Source: Gramella jeungdoensis
GTDB taxonomy: Bacteria > Bacteroidota > Bacteroidia > Flavobacteriales > Flavobacteriaceae
Length of the DNA stretch: 64,000 nt
Direction of reading: 5' to 3'
Assembly: GCF_023805255.1 (NCBI RefSeq)
Contig: NZ_JAMSCK010000003.1
Span: 310,001 to 374,000, forward strand
Each line of letters begins with the position of its first letter. The stretch's first letter is position 1. Positions 25,591 to 33,927 of the stretch are shown here, piece after piece. The notes beneath the pieces were generated by a model. The model saw only the letters and a list, made by a program, of their open reading frames with translations, did no database searches and was not told the origin of the DNA. A program made the translations under genes and the position numbers.

Positions 25591-26820
25591 TTAGTATAAT
25601 TCTATTGGCTCTTCAATTAGTTTACGATTAACTAGATCTAAATCATGACTATCAAATTCTTTCAGATAAGACATGGTTACAAGAACACTAGAATGACCCA
25701 TAGATGCTGATATTTTTTCCACAGATACTCCTTCGTGATATAGTAAAGTAGCATATGTATGTCTTGCTACATAACTAGTTAATTGCTTATCTATTTCAGC
25801 TAAATGGCCTATTTCTTTAAGTTGTAGATTATAATTCCTTAAAGTCTTATGCTTTCTATATTTTACCTGTTTTGGTGTTAGATTTTCTTTTAATAAAATT
25901 GGAAAAACATAATTAGTTGATGAATGTGTTTTTTTGAAAAAATCAAGAATATCCTTTACTGGATCCAAAACTTCAATTATAAAGGGCTGTTTAGTTTTCT
26001 TTCTTGTATAATGAATTTTTCCATCATAAATATCCTCCCATTTCAAACTCATCATATCAATCCAGTTCATTCCTCTACAGTAATAAGAGAACATGAATAA
26101 TTTGTGGGCTTGAACCAAATGTTCATTTTTACTTAAATCAACATTAATAAACCTATTAAGTTCATCTTTATTTAAAGCAATCTTTCTACTCTTCCCCTTA
26201 AGTTTAGATATTTTGTACTTTCTGAAAGGGTAGAAAGAGTAATCTACTATATCCTCATTAATAGCATTATTATATAATGCCCTGAGGTGTCTCATTTTAA
26301 ATGCAATTCCTCCCTCTGTATGATTTTGATTTCTGAGATAGAATTCAAAGCTTTTCAGAAAATTGAAATCAACTTCCTTGAATTGAAGGTTTTTACTTGT
26401 GAATTTAAACAGGGAAGATTGAAGGTCTTTATATGGTTGAGCTGCACCATATCTACCTGTGGTCTCAAAATCATCAATTAGTTTGGTTAAATATGAGTTT
26501 ACATTTTTCCTTTCTTTATTTTCTCCTCTAAACTTCTTCTCAAATAACTTTAAGGTGAAGTTCATATTATTATTAATTGTGAAGTCTTCTATTACTTTTA
26601 AGGCTCTATCCTCTAGATTAAGTAAAACCCTATTCTTCTTTTGATAATTCCTGGATCTTTTATTGAACCTATTTTTATCTGAATCCCATTCTTCATCTTT
26701 AGCTTTAAAACCAAGTGAAATTAATTTCGTTTTTCTGTCTTTGGTAATTCTAAGTACTACAGGTTTATTATTATTAATGTCAGGTTTATTTCTAAGATAT
26801 ATTTTTATTGTGGCTTTCAT
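25591..26820 (-). CDS. int: Tyrosine recombinase / integrase of the island
   Basis: 409 residues from ATG 26818-26820, giving MKATIKIYLRNKPDI, the usual N-terminus of Bacteroidota integrases with the arm-binding domain; the frame extends 11 codons further upstream but those residues are atypical. A SAM-like core-binding domain is followed by the catalytic domain: Arg in CRGMNWIDMMSLKW, ARHTYATLLYHEG, HSS in MGHSS and nucleophile Tyr in MSYL. It should catalyse exchange between attL and attR in tRNA-Asn. Catalytic residues look intact. Confidence 0.9.
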   Translation of the reverse strand: MKATIKIYLRNKPDINNNKPVVLRITKDRKTKLISLGFKAKDEEWDSDKNRFNKRSRNYQKKNRVLLNLEDRALKVIEDFTINNNMNFTLKLFEKKFRGENKERKNVNSYLTKLIDDFETTGRYGAAQPYKDLQSSLFKFTSKNLQFKEVDFNFLKSFEFYLRNQNHTEGGIAFKMRHLRALYNNAINEDIVDYSFYPFRKYKISKLKGKSRKIALNKDELNRFINVDLSKNEHLVQAHKLFMFSYYCRGMNWIDMMSLKWEDIYDGKIHYTRKKTKQPFIIEVLDPVKDILDFFKKTHSSTNYVFPILLKENLTPKQVKYRKHKTLRNYNLQLKEIGHLAEIDKQLTSYVARHTYATLLYHEGVSVEKISASMGHSSVLVTMSYLKEFDSHDLDLVNRKLIEEPIELY

Positions 26821-26880
26821 TATCTCTGGTTTAGTTAGTGTTACAAAATCCATATATAATATGTTTGGATTTCGTCACTA

Positions 26881-27795
26881 TTAGTTATTAATCAGTTTTA
26901 TAAAATTTTTCTGAAGTAAGTTTCTTATCCTCTGTTTGGTTTGGAGTAAATCATTTTCAATTAAAAGGCTATGAAAGGCATTCGTGTATCTACTCCTTGT
27001 CTGTCTATTATTAAAGGTTGACCAAAAGTGAGGATTACTAAATTGAATTAGCTTATTATATTGTTCTGTAGGTAGTGCATTAAATTGATCAACTATCTGA
27101 AGTTCATCAAATCTTTTCATGCTTTTAATGAATAACTTTCTATAGGTGTTTTTCCTATATAAATCTCTTACTGTATAAATGCCCAATTCATGGATTCCCT
27201 TGCTTTTGAATCTTATTTCAAACCTTAATATATTCTCATGTTTAGGACGTTTATATTGCTTGGCTTTATCATAAACCTTTATATCGTAATTTGAGTGTGT
27301 GAACTCTTTATAGCACATAGTAGAATTTCTTCTATACCTACTAGGATCTTTAAATTTGTGCATCAACAAATTCTTTGTGATAATTGATTGTGCTTCTTCT
27401 CTTGTATATAGATTAAAACCAAACTCAAGTCGTGTTAGCTTTCCATCTGGTAACTTAGGGAAGAAATGTTTCAGATAATTTAGATTATCCAATGTCTGAC
27501 TGAAAGTCAACTCATTGTAATTATGCTCTCTTCCTGTAAGTCGAAGATTATGAAGTTTATGTATTGAATTTTGAATAACACTGCTGTTCTCATAACAGTT
27601 TATATTCATATTTTGAATCTTCCCTTTTAATGGATAGGATCTTTTTTCCTCAGTAAATGAATCAATTGTTTGATTGACAGAAGCAATTTTATGTCTGTTA
27701 ATTGAAGGCTCAGGTAGGTTTTGAAGCAATAAAATATTATCCTCTAATTCATACTTCTCCTTATTCCTGAACTGAATATTTACAAAATCTATCAT
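26881..27795 (-). CDS. Phage-type replication initiation protein candidate
   Basis: 304 residues. KVYDKAKQYKRPKHENILRF and the following EIRFKSKGI stretch are characteristic of the initiators of filamentous phages and related plasmids (Phage_CRI/G2P/RstA group), where this block lies in the nicking domain. KLTRLEFGFNLY earlier fits too. Such enzymes nick one strand and start rolling-circle copying. It starts four bases inside the end of the HTH gene, so these two are coupled. Assignment rests on motif recall, and no catalytic Tyr has been verified. Confidence 0.6.
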   Translation of the reverse strand: MIDFVNIQFRNKEKYELEDNILLLQNLPEPSINRHKIASVNQTIDSFTEEKRSYPLKGKIQNMNINCYENSSVIQNSIHKLHNLRLTGREHNYNELTFSQTLDNLNYLKHFFPKLPDGKLTRLEFGFNLYTREEAQSIITKNLLMHKFKDPSRYRRNSTMCYKEFTHSNYDIKVYDKAKQYKRPKHENILRFEIRFKSKGIHELGIYTVRDLYRKNTYRKLFIKSMKRFDELQIVDQFNALPTEQYNKLIQFSNPHFWSTFNNRQTRSRYTNAFHSLLIENDLLQTKQRIRNLLQKNFIKLINN

Positions 27796-28097
27796 GACCT
27801 GGAGATTTTGTTATTATCATTCAGGTAGTTTTCTACCTCATCCTCTAATTCACAAGTGGATTGAACTTTCCCTTTCTTAATCCATTCATGTAAATCAGCT
27901 TTAAAGAAGAAAATCTTTTTGCCACCAGGCTGATAAAATTTAATTTCTCCTTTACTGGTGAGTTTATAAAGTGCTGATTTAGATAACCTCATGTACTTTG
28001 AGGCTTCATTCAGATCAAGGAATTCTTTTGTATTTAAGATATGTTCCTCAATCTTACTTTCTATTTGTTCAAGTTTTTTATGGATATTTTCCATCAT
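27792..28097 (-). CDS. MerR-like helix-turn-helix protein, excisionase candidate
   Basis: A DNA-binding protein of the HTH_17 type: FLDLNEASKYMRLSKSALYK is the helix-turn-helix and GGKKIFFFKADLHEWI the wing. Family members on integrative elements act as excisionase or control the initiator. ATG at 28095-28097 (MMENIHKKLEQ) starts a coiled-coil-like N-terminus and is preferred; the frame could extend to 28145 but those residues are unlike the family. It lies directly before the initiator candidate, as in other Bacteroidota elements. Confidence 0.8.
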   Translation of the reverse strand: MMENIHKKLEQIESKIEEHILNTKEFLDLNEASKYMRLSKSALYKLTSKGEIKFYQPGGKKIFFFKADLHEWIKKGKVQSTCELEDEVENYLNDNNKISRS

Positions 28098-28160
28098 GAA
28101 ATTATATGATGGATATGCGCATATCTCAGTTAAACACTGTTTCAAATAAAGCGCACAAAA

Positions 28161-28192
28161 AACCCTTCATTTCAAATATGTAAGGAAGGGTT
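28161..28192 (-). terminator. Terminator of the gene at 28220
   Basis: AACCCTTC (28161-28168) pairs with GAAGGGTT (28185-28192), 16-base loop, with a T-tract on the minus strand just downstream of the stop at 28220. Confidence 0.7.
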
Positions 28193-28219
28193 AAGATTAA
28201 GTGTAAGGTAAAGTGTAAG

Positions 28220-29083
28220 CTATACTGAATAATGATCTCTCAAGTCTTCTATTATTTCATCAATTTTATGTTTCCATAATCCAGATTCCTTATTTTTTCT
28301 TGAAAGAGCAGTATACAAATCTTGCTTTTTAATTGGTTTATTCTGCTTATTGTAAAATGCTTTGCTTTTCTCTATTGACTTTGGATTCAAATTATGAAAA
28401 AACACTCCTATCGATTCCAAATAGTAAGCTACTTGATAATTAGGCTGGATAAATCTTATAGTGGCAGAAGGCTTAGGAGAGGTAAGTACATCAATGAAAT
28501 CCTTTTCACTTACCTGAACATCATCTATTAGGTTTATTATTGATGTTTCTGTATGTAATTTCTGGAAAAAAGAGGTTTTAAGATCTTTAACCTGGAAATA
28601 GCTTTCATTAGGATTGACAGGTTTAAGTACTGTAAATATTGGATGGTATGAAATTATTGAAGAAAATTCTTTTGAGAACCTATAAATAACTTTTATCAGT
28701 TCATCTTCTACAATATTTATATATACATCTTCCCTGTCTTTACTCTCAATTTCCTCATATATCAACTTTAAATCATCCAATATGACTTTTAAAGCATTCT
28801 TGGAGTTATGGGCTTTAAGACTATTGATCTGCTGAAATAAATTCTGCCTTTCTTCTTTAAGCTGAATTTTAAAAAATTCTTCTCTGTCTATTGAATCTAC
28901 AGTGAAGGTTGGGTCATTCCCATCAATTACCATTTCCTCTTTTAGATAATAGTCATAAGGGGAATTCAAATAGGTATAGCCATTTTTCTCAAAGTATTCA
29001 TTACCCAGAAAACTATTCTTTAGTTCCTGGATTTTATCCTCAAAGGCTAATTGAAAGTAAAATTCCAATATTGGATTTTGCAT
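28220..29083 (-). CDS. Island protein of unknown function, helical
   Basis: From ATG 29081-29083 the product is 287 residues (MQNPILEFYFQL). A further 13 codons upstream are open, but the first of them overlap the subterminal repeat at 29095-29115 and so the later start is preferred. The protein is rich in charged helices (LKEERQNLFQQINSLKAHN) and has no signal peptide or membrane span. The C-terminal region (KQDLYTALSRKNKESGLWK) recalls small helical domains seen on Bacteroidota integrative elements. No function can be given. Confidence 0.6.
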   Translation of the reverse strand: MQNPILEFYFQLAFEDKIQELKNSFLGNEYFEKNGYTYLNSPYDYYLKEEMVIDGNDPTFTVDSIDREEFFKIQLKEERQNLFQQINSLKAHNSKNALKVILDDLKLIYEEIESKDREDVYINIVEDELIKVIYRFSKEFSSIISYHPIFTVLKPVNPNESYFQVKDLKTSFFQKLHTETSIINLIDDVQVSEKDFIDVLTSPKPSATIRFIQPNYQVAYYLESIGVFFHNLNPKSIEKSKAFYNKQNKPIKKQDLYTALSRKNKESGLWKHKIDEIIEDLRDHYSV

Positions 29084-29094
29084 TCCTGTGGGAG

Positions 29095-29115
29095 ATGTTT
29101 GACCTATGTTTAACC
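29095..29115 (+). repeat. Right copy of the 21-bp subterminal repeat
   Basis: Matches 13856-13876 except for one base in the second TGTTTGACC unit. It lies 46 bases inside the right att repeat and in the same orientation as the left copy. Candidate integrase arm site. Confidence 0.6.
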
Positions 29116-29129
29116 CAAACATAATAAAA

Positions 29130-29155
29130 AAAGCCCGACATTTCTGTCAGGCTTT
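29130..29155 (-). terminator. Island-borne terminator now ending tRNA-Asn
   Basis: AAAGCC/GGCTTT and GACA/TGTC pairs around TTTC, one mismatch, with a T-tract on the minus strand. It lies seven bases from the att repeat and takes over the role of the displaced terminator at 13665-13692. Confidence 0.7.
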
Positions 29156-29161
29156 AGTTTT

Positions 29162-29211
29162 AAAGGCTCCTCAGGTTGGGCTCGAACCAACGACCCTCTG
29201 ATTAACAGTCA
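29162..29211. repeat. attR: 50-bp direct repeat, inside the intact tRNA-Asn
   Basis: Identical to 13694-13743. It spans the anticodon stem, T arm and acceptor 3' strand plus five flanking bases. Confidence 0.95.
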
Positions 29212-29240
29212 GATGCTCTAACCAACTGAGCTACTGAGGA
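29167..29240 (-). tRNA. tRNA-Asn (anticodon GTT)
   Basis: The 74-base minus-strand sequence runs TCCTCAGTAGCTCAGTTGGT into the anticodon arm CTGACT-GTT-AATCAG, then GGTTCGAGCCC and CTGAGGA-G. The seven-base acceptor stem (TCCTCAG/CTGAGGA) closes perfectly, D and T loops are canonical, and the GTT anticodon (plus-strand AAC at 29204-29206) reads Asn codons. It has been reconstituted by the island's own end, so the gene stays functional after integration. Confidence 0.96.
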
Positions 29241-29339
29241 AGGTTTTGCTTTAAAAGCGGTTGCAAATATAAATCAATTTTTAAATGCTGTCAAAAGATT
29301 TTTTTAATTTTTTTGATCTAATTTTTAATTGTATTTCTA

Positions 29340-30656
29340 CTACTCAAAAAGCCAGCGATATATGTCATTTCCGTTTGCATATAAAACCAATGCAATAAGG
29401 AGAAAGAAGCCTACCATCTGGGCAATTTCCATAAATTTATCGTTAGGTTTTCTTCCGGTCACCATTTCATAAAGCAGGAACATTACATGGCCTCCATCCA
29501 ATGCAGGTATTGGCAAAATATTCATAAATGCAAGGATGATAGAAAGCAAGGCCGTGGTGTGCCAGAATCCGGCCCAGTTCCAGGTATCGGGAAACAATCC
29601 GCCAATGGCTCCAAATCCTCCTAGCTGTGAAGCTCCTTTTTTGCTGAATACATACTTGAACTGATACACATAATCTCTAAGCGTCCAGTATCCATAATCA
29701 AAGCCTTTGCTTATGCTTTCTGCAAAGCCAAAGGTCTTTCTTTTTATCTCTATCCCGGTAACCGGCGCGATTCCAAGTTTTCCGTCTTCATCTGGCTGTA
29801 CTTTTGTGCTTAGAATCTCCCCATCCCTCTTGTAAACAACTTCGATCTCTTTCTGCTTATTTTCAGTTGAAATTGGCGCGATCTCATGCCAGTACCCAAT
29901 TTCCCTATTATTTAGAGAAATAATACTATCTCCCTTTTTGAGTCCGGCCTTGGCAGCTGCCATATTCTCCACTACAGTGTCCAGAACCGGATGGTTAATT
30001 GGCACAAAAGGCTGCATCACGCCCTGTTCGAACATCTGAACTCCTATTTCTTCAGGAATGTTGATGGTCTCCTCTTCTCCATTCTCGTGCAGCACCGTAA
30101 TATTTCTCACATCTCTCATAAAGAGATGCTTGTTTATGTCCAGGCTGTTCTCAAATTCCTTTCCGTTAACCTGCAGAATCTTATCACCGTCTTCAAAACC
30201 ATATTCCTTAAAAGAATCAACCACAGCAAAACCTTCAGGCATCTCTTCAGGTCCAACATAAGCCTTACCCCAAACGAACATGATCATCATATAGATAAGG
30301 AAACCCAGAATAAGGTTTACAGTAACACCTCCAAGCATTATAATAAGTCGCTGCCAGGCCGGCTTACTTCTGAACTCCCATTCCTTCGCCGGCTGAGCCA
30401 TCTGCTCCTTGTCCATGCTCTCATCTATCATCCCCGAGATCTTCACATAACCTCCAAGGGGCAACCAGCCAATTCCGTAAACGGTATCACCTATCTTCTT
30501 TTTGAAAAGGGCAAACTTCACGTCAAAGAATAGAAAGAACTTCTCTACCCTGGTCTTAAAAAGTTTTGCCGGCACAAAATGACCAAGTTCATGAAGAACG
30601 ATCAAAAGTGACAGGCTTAATATTAGTTGTATGGCTTTTACTAAAAATGGATCCAT
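29340..30656 (-). CDS. rseP: RIP metalloprotease RseP / site-2 protease
   Basis: 438-residue inner-membrane zinc protease. The HELGH motif (His22, His26) lies in the first membrane helix; the second metal ligand region PIPALDGGH is near residue 393, followed by two further hydrophobic segments. Two PDZ-like stretches (DKILQVNGKEF and DSIISLNNREIG) fill the periplasmic middle. It should cut anti-sigma factors or signal-peptide remnants in the membrane. It stands between tRNA-Asn and SCO1, on the minus strand, and is intact. Confidence 0.92.
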   Translation of the reverse strand: MDPFLVKAIQLILSLSLLIVLHELGHFVPAKLFKTRVEKFFLFFDVKFALFKKKIGDTVYGIGWLPLGGYVKISGMIDESMDKEQMAQPAKEWEFRSKPAWQRLIIMLGGVTVNLILGFLIYMMIMFVWGKAYVGPEEMPEGFAVVDSFKEYGFEDGDKILQVNGKEFENSLDINKHLFMRDVRNITVLHENGEEETINIPEEIGVQMFEQGVMQPFVPINHPVLDTVVENMAAAKAGLKKGDSIISLNNREIGYWHEIAPISTENKQKEIEVVYKRDGEILSTKVQPDEDGKLGIAPVTGIEIKRKTFGFAESISKGFDYGYWTLRDYVYQFKYVFSKKGASQLGGFGAIGGLFPDTWNWAGFWHTTALLSIILAFMNILPIPALDGGHVMFLLYEMVTGRKPNDKFMEIAQMVGFFLLIALVLYANGNDIYRWLFE

Positions 30657-30783
30657 TAATTAATTTCAAATTTAAAATCGCACAAAAGTAAGTTTTTATG
30701 AGCTCCCAGAAAAGTTTATATTCTAACAGATTTCACCTTCTGAAATTTTTAGAAACTCAATTCGACTATTTGATAGTCAGACG

Positions 30784-30791
30784 CTAACTTT
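30784..30791 (+). promoter_or_regulatory. -7 box of the SCO1-like gene
   Basis: TAACTTTG fits TAnnTTTG and would start transcription about ten bases before ATG 30808. It overlaps an upstream in-frame TTG (30790), which shows that TTG is not the start. No clear -33 box. Confidence 0.5.
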
Positions 30792-30807
30792 GCAGAAAAA
30801 TAACTCT

Positions 30808-31479
30808 ATGCTCAAGTTCTTTGCCAAATACAAAACCTTTGCCATAGTTTTCTTCATCCTCTCGGTAATCATCATTTATATCATTTACACCCTTAAAGTT
30901 CCTGAAGAAAGACTTCCTGTTTATCAACCAGATATGGTAAATGCTGAACTTGTAGATTCTACCGTGCAATATGTGAGAAAATATCATAAGATTGCCGATT
31001 TCAGGCTCATCAACCAGAATGGAGACACTATTACCCAGAATTATTATAAAGATAAGATCTATATAGCGGACTTTTTCTTCACAACCTGCCTAACCATTTG
31101 TCCCATTATGACCGATCATATGGTAAAGATCCAGGAAAAGATAAAGGATGACGAGAATGTTTTATTGCTTTCACATACCGTATTCCCTGTAGCAGATAGT
31201 GTTCCAGTACTTAAAAAATATGCTGTAGAAAAGGGTGTGATAGACGAAAAATGGAATCTGGTGACCGGTGATAAAAAGGAGATCTATGAGCTTGCAAGAA
31301 AATCTTACCTGGCCACAAAATCCACCGGTGATGGCGGACCATATGATATGATACATACCGAGAATTTTGTCCTGGTAGATAAGGACCGGCAAATCCGTGG
31401 GTTTTATGATGGTACTGACCCAGAGGCTATTGAACGTTTAATGCACGATCTAAAAGTGCTCAAGGCCGAATACAACTAA
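30808..31479 (+). CDS. SCO1/SenC-type copper chaperone
   Basis: 223 residues. An N-terminal membrane anchor (about 11-28) is followed by a thioredoxin-like domain with the copper-binding CLTIC motif (Cys94, Cys98) and the distal His in YDMIHTENFVLVD. SCO proteins load copper into the CuA centre of cytochrome oxidase or act as thiol reductants. ATG 30808 is preferred over TTG 30790, which lies in a promoter box. It precedes the feo operon with a separate promoter. Confidence 0.9.
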   Translation: MLKFFAKYKTFAIVFFILSVIIIYIIYTLKVPEERLPVYQPDMVNAELVDSTVQYVRKYHKIADFRLINQNGDTITQNYYKDKIYIADFFFTTCLTICPIMTDHMVKIQEKIKDDENVLLLSHTVFPVADSVPVLKKYAVEKGVIDEKWNLVTGDKKEIYELARKSYLATKSTGDGGPYDMIHTENFVLVDKDRQIRGFYDGTDPEAIERLMHDLKVLKAEYN

Positions 31480-31503
31480 ACTCTACTTTTTCCTTCTTTA
31501 ACT

Positions 31504-31533
31504 TTTGTATTGGACTAAATTCCATTACTTTTG
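31504..31533 (+). promoter_or_regulatory. feo operon promoter
   Basis: TTTG (31504-31507), 18-base spacer, then TACTTTTG (31526-31533), close to the TTTG/N19-21/TAnnTTTG consensus. The spacer holds CTAAA (31515-31519), a weak half-match to the operator at 36115-36130 in the same promoter position. Confidence 0.55.
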
Positions 31534-31560
31534 CCTTGTTTAAAATCAATCTAAATAAAA

Positions 31561-31791
31561 GTGAAGGTAACAGTTGCTAATCTTAGAAGGGGCCAGCGCG
31601 GGATAATAAAGGAGTTCTCGGCCGATATGGTTCCGTTGAAGCTACTTGAAATGGGTTGCCTTCCCGGGAACGAGGTAGAGCTTGTACAAACTGCACCATT
31701 CAAAGATCCTATGTATTTAAATATAAACGGTAGCCACCTGGCAATTAGAAAAGAAACAGCTCTGCTAATAGAAATTGAATTAATAGGCTAA
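31561..31791 (+). CDS. feoA: Ferrous iron transport protein A
   Basis: 76 residues of SH3-like FeoA domain (RRGQRGIIKEF, LLEMGCLPGNEVELV, HLAIRKETALLI). Start codon is GTG; no ATG is available. It ends one base before feoB. FeoA binds FeoB and supports ferrous iron uptake. Confidence 0.93.
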   Translation: MKVTVANLRRGQRGIIKEFSADMVPLKLLEMGCLPGNEVELVQTAPFKDPMYLNINGSHLAIRKETALLIEIELIG

Positions 31792-31792
31792 T

Positions 31793-33895
31793 ATGGCTAA
31801 GCAAATTAATGTTGCTTTAATTGGAAATCCCAACACCGGCAAGACCTCAGTTTTTAATCAGTTAACAGGCCTTAACCAAAAGGTTGGTAACTATCCTGGA
31901 ATCACCGTAGAAAAAAAAGAAGGTATCTGTAAATTACCACGGGGACTAAAGGCCCATATACTGGACCTTCCGGGAACCTATAGCCTTAATGCCTCATCCT
32001 TTGATGAAAATGTGGTAATTGAACTACTGCTAAATAAAAATGATAAGGATTTTCCCGACGTAGCCGTTGTAGTTAGTGACGTTGAAAATTTAAAACGAAA
32101 TCTGCTGCTTTTTACCCAGATTAAGGATCTTGGAATCCCTACTATCCTTGTGATCAATATGGCCGACAGGATGGAACGTAAAGGGATCACCCTTGATGTT
32201 GAAGTACTTGAAGAACGGCTTAAAACCAAGATAGCACTGGTTAGCGCCAGGAAAAGAATGGGGATCGAATACCTTAAAGAGCTTATCATCAATTACCGCC
32301 ATATTCCAATTGAACCCTGTGTTAATGCTTCAATCATAGATCCTGAGTATTTTGGTAATCTACGAAAGGCCTTCCCCAACCAGTCTCTTTATAAGCTATG
32401 GCTTGTTATCACACAGGATGTCAACTTTGGGAATATCAACAGAACCGAAATAAATAGTAATTCAGATTTTCATACCAAATCTACAAGCGACCTTAAAAGG
32501 CTTCAACAGAAAGAAACGATCCTGAGATATCAGTTCATCAATGGTGTACTGAGAGAATCCATGACCATAGATAAGAATGCAGCCACAGATTTGAGATCGA
32601 GGCTTGACAGGATACTCACCCACAAGGTTTGGGGATATTTGATCTTTTTCGGGATACTGTTGCTTATTTTCCAGGCGATCTACAGCTGGTCAAGCTACCC
32701 TATGGATATGATAGATGCCGCCTTTGCCTCCCTGAGCGAATGGACAAAAAGTACATTCCCTAATGGTCCCTTCACAAATTTAGTATCTGAAGGGATTATT
32801 CCCGGTTTGGGAGGTATTGTGATCTTCATTCCGCAAATCGCATTTCTGTTCCTCTTCATTTCCATACTTGAGGAATCGGGCTATATGAGCCGGGTCGTAT
32901 TCCTTATGGACAGGATCATGAGAAGATTTGGTTTAAGCGGAAAAAGTGTGGTTCCCCTGGTATCGGGTACGGCCTGCGCTATTCCGGCAGTAATGGCCAC
33001 CAGGAATATTGAACACTGGAAAGAAAGACTTATCACCATACTCGTAGTGCCTTTTACTACCTGTTCGGCAAGACTTCCAGTATATCTTATCATTATAGCC
33101 CTCGTGATACCAGACAAAGCATTTCTGGGCTTCAATTTACAGGGGATAACCCTGATGGTCCTTTATCTTCTGGGCTTTCTCATGGCGATTTTTTCGGCAT
33201 GGGCACTCAATAAGATCATGAAGACAAGAACCAAAAGCTATTTCGTGATCGAAATGCCTAACTACAAGGTGCCAATGGTCAAGAATGTAGCTATAAATGT
33301 GGTTGAAAAAACCAAGTCTTTCGTGTTTGGAGCAGGGAAGATCATCCTCGCAATTTCAGTGATCCTATGGGTACTGGCCAGTTATGGACCCGGTGAGGAT
33401 TTTGAAAATGCCGCAGAAATAGTCTCTTCAAAATACACTTCCGAAAGCAACATCTCTCAGGATGAAATAGAAGAAGAGATCGCATCCTATAAACTAAAGA
33501 ATTCCTACATAGGAATCATGGGAAGAGGTATTGAGCCCGCAGTCGCACCATTGGGCTATGACTGGAAAATTGGGATCGCCATTATAAGTTCTTTCGCAGC
33601 AAGAGAGGTCTTTGTGGGTACTTTAGCTACTATCTACAGTGTGGGTAGTGATGAGGAAGAAACCATCAAAAACAGAATGGCAGCAGAGACCAATCCCGTA
33701 CTGGGCGGGCCTTTATTCACGTTTGCCAGTGGAGTAAGCCTTCTCCTGTTCTATGCTTTCGCGATGCAGTGTATGAGCACCCTTGCAATCGTAAAACGGG
33801 AAACAAATACATGGAAATGGCCTATGCTTCAGTTAGTTATAATGAGTAGCTTTGCATATGTGGTCGCCCTTATCGCATTTCAGTTACTGAAATAG
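31793..33895 (+). CDS. feoB: Ferrous iron transporter B
   Basis: 700-residue inner-membrane transporter. The N-terminal G-protein domain has G1 GNPNTGKTS (11-19), G3 DLPGTYSL and G4 NMAD. The membrane part includes the conserved Gate regions (TACAIPAVMATRNI; SSFAAREVFVGTL). It takes up Fe(II) across the inner membrane. It follows feoA and precedes a 49-residue Cys-rich partner gene, a standard three-gene operon. Length is typical. Confidence 0.95.
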   Translation: MAKQINVALIGNPNTGKTSVFNQLTGLNQKVGNYPGITVEKKEGICKLPRGLKAHILDLPGTYSLNASSFDENVVIELLLNKNDKDFPDVAVVVSDVENLKRNLLLFTQIKDLGIPTILVINMADRMERKGITLDVEVLEERLKTKIALVSARKRMGIEYLKELIINYRHIPIEPCVNASIIDPEYFGNLRKAFPNQSLYKLWLVITQDVNFGNINRTEINSNSDFHTKSTSDLKRLQQKETILRYQFINGVLRESMTIDKNAATDLRSRLDRILTHKVWGYLIFFGILLLIFQAIYSWSSYPMDMIDAAFASLSEWTKSTFPNGPFTNLVSEGIIPGLGGIVIFIPQIAFLFLFISILEESGYMSRVVFLMDRIMRRFGLSGKSVVPLVSGTACAIPAVMATRNIEHWKERLITILVVPFTTCSARLPVYLIIIALVIPDKAFLGFNLQGITLMVLYLLGFLMAIFSAWALNKIMKTRTKSYFVIEMPNYKVPMVKNVAINVVEKTKSFVFGAGKIILAISVILWVLASYGPGEDFENAAEIVSSKYTSESNISQDEIEEEIASYKLKNSYIGIMGRGIEPAVAPLGYDWKIGIAIISSFAAREVFVGTLATIYSVGSDEEETIKNRMAAETNPVLGGPLFTFASGVSLLLFYAFAMQCMSTLAIVKRETNTWKWPMLQLVIMSSFAYVVALIAFQLLK

Positions 33896-33927
33896 TAAGG
33901 AATGAAATTTCAAACGACTTAAAAAAC

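Larger units (their letters stand above)
13694..29211. mobile_element. Integrative island inserted in tRNA-Asn(GTT), about 15.5 kb
   Basis: The island is bounded by identical 50-bp direct repeats, one of which completes an intact tRNA-Asn, and encodes a tyrosine recombinase, an excisionase-like HTH protein and a phage-type initiator candidate. It is visibly richer in A+T than both flanks. Cargo includes a type III restriction-modification pair, a toxin-antitoxin pair, a RadC-like protein and several unknown genes. I find no relaxase of the MOB type, no type IV secretion genes and no capsid genes, so it is probably a satellite-like or mobilisable element rather than a full ICE or prophage. Confidence 0.92.

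Noticed and set aside
26881-27795. Complete filamentous prophage
   Set aside because: Apart from the initiator candidate there are no coat, Zot-like or assembly genes in the island.
13694-29211. Integrative conjugative element
   Set aside because: No relaxase, coupling protein or Tra/VirB-type genes are visible in the whole island.
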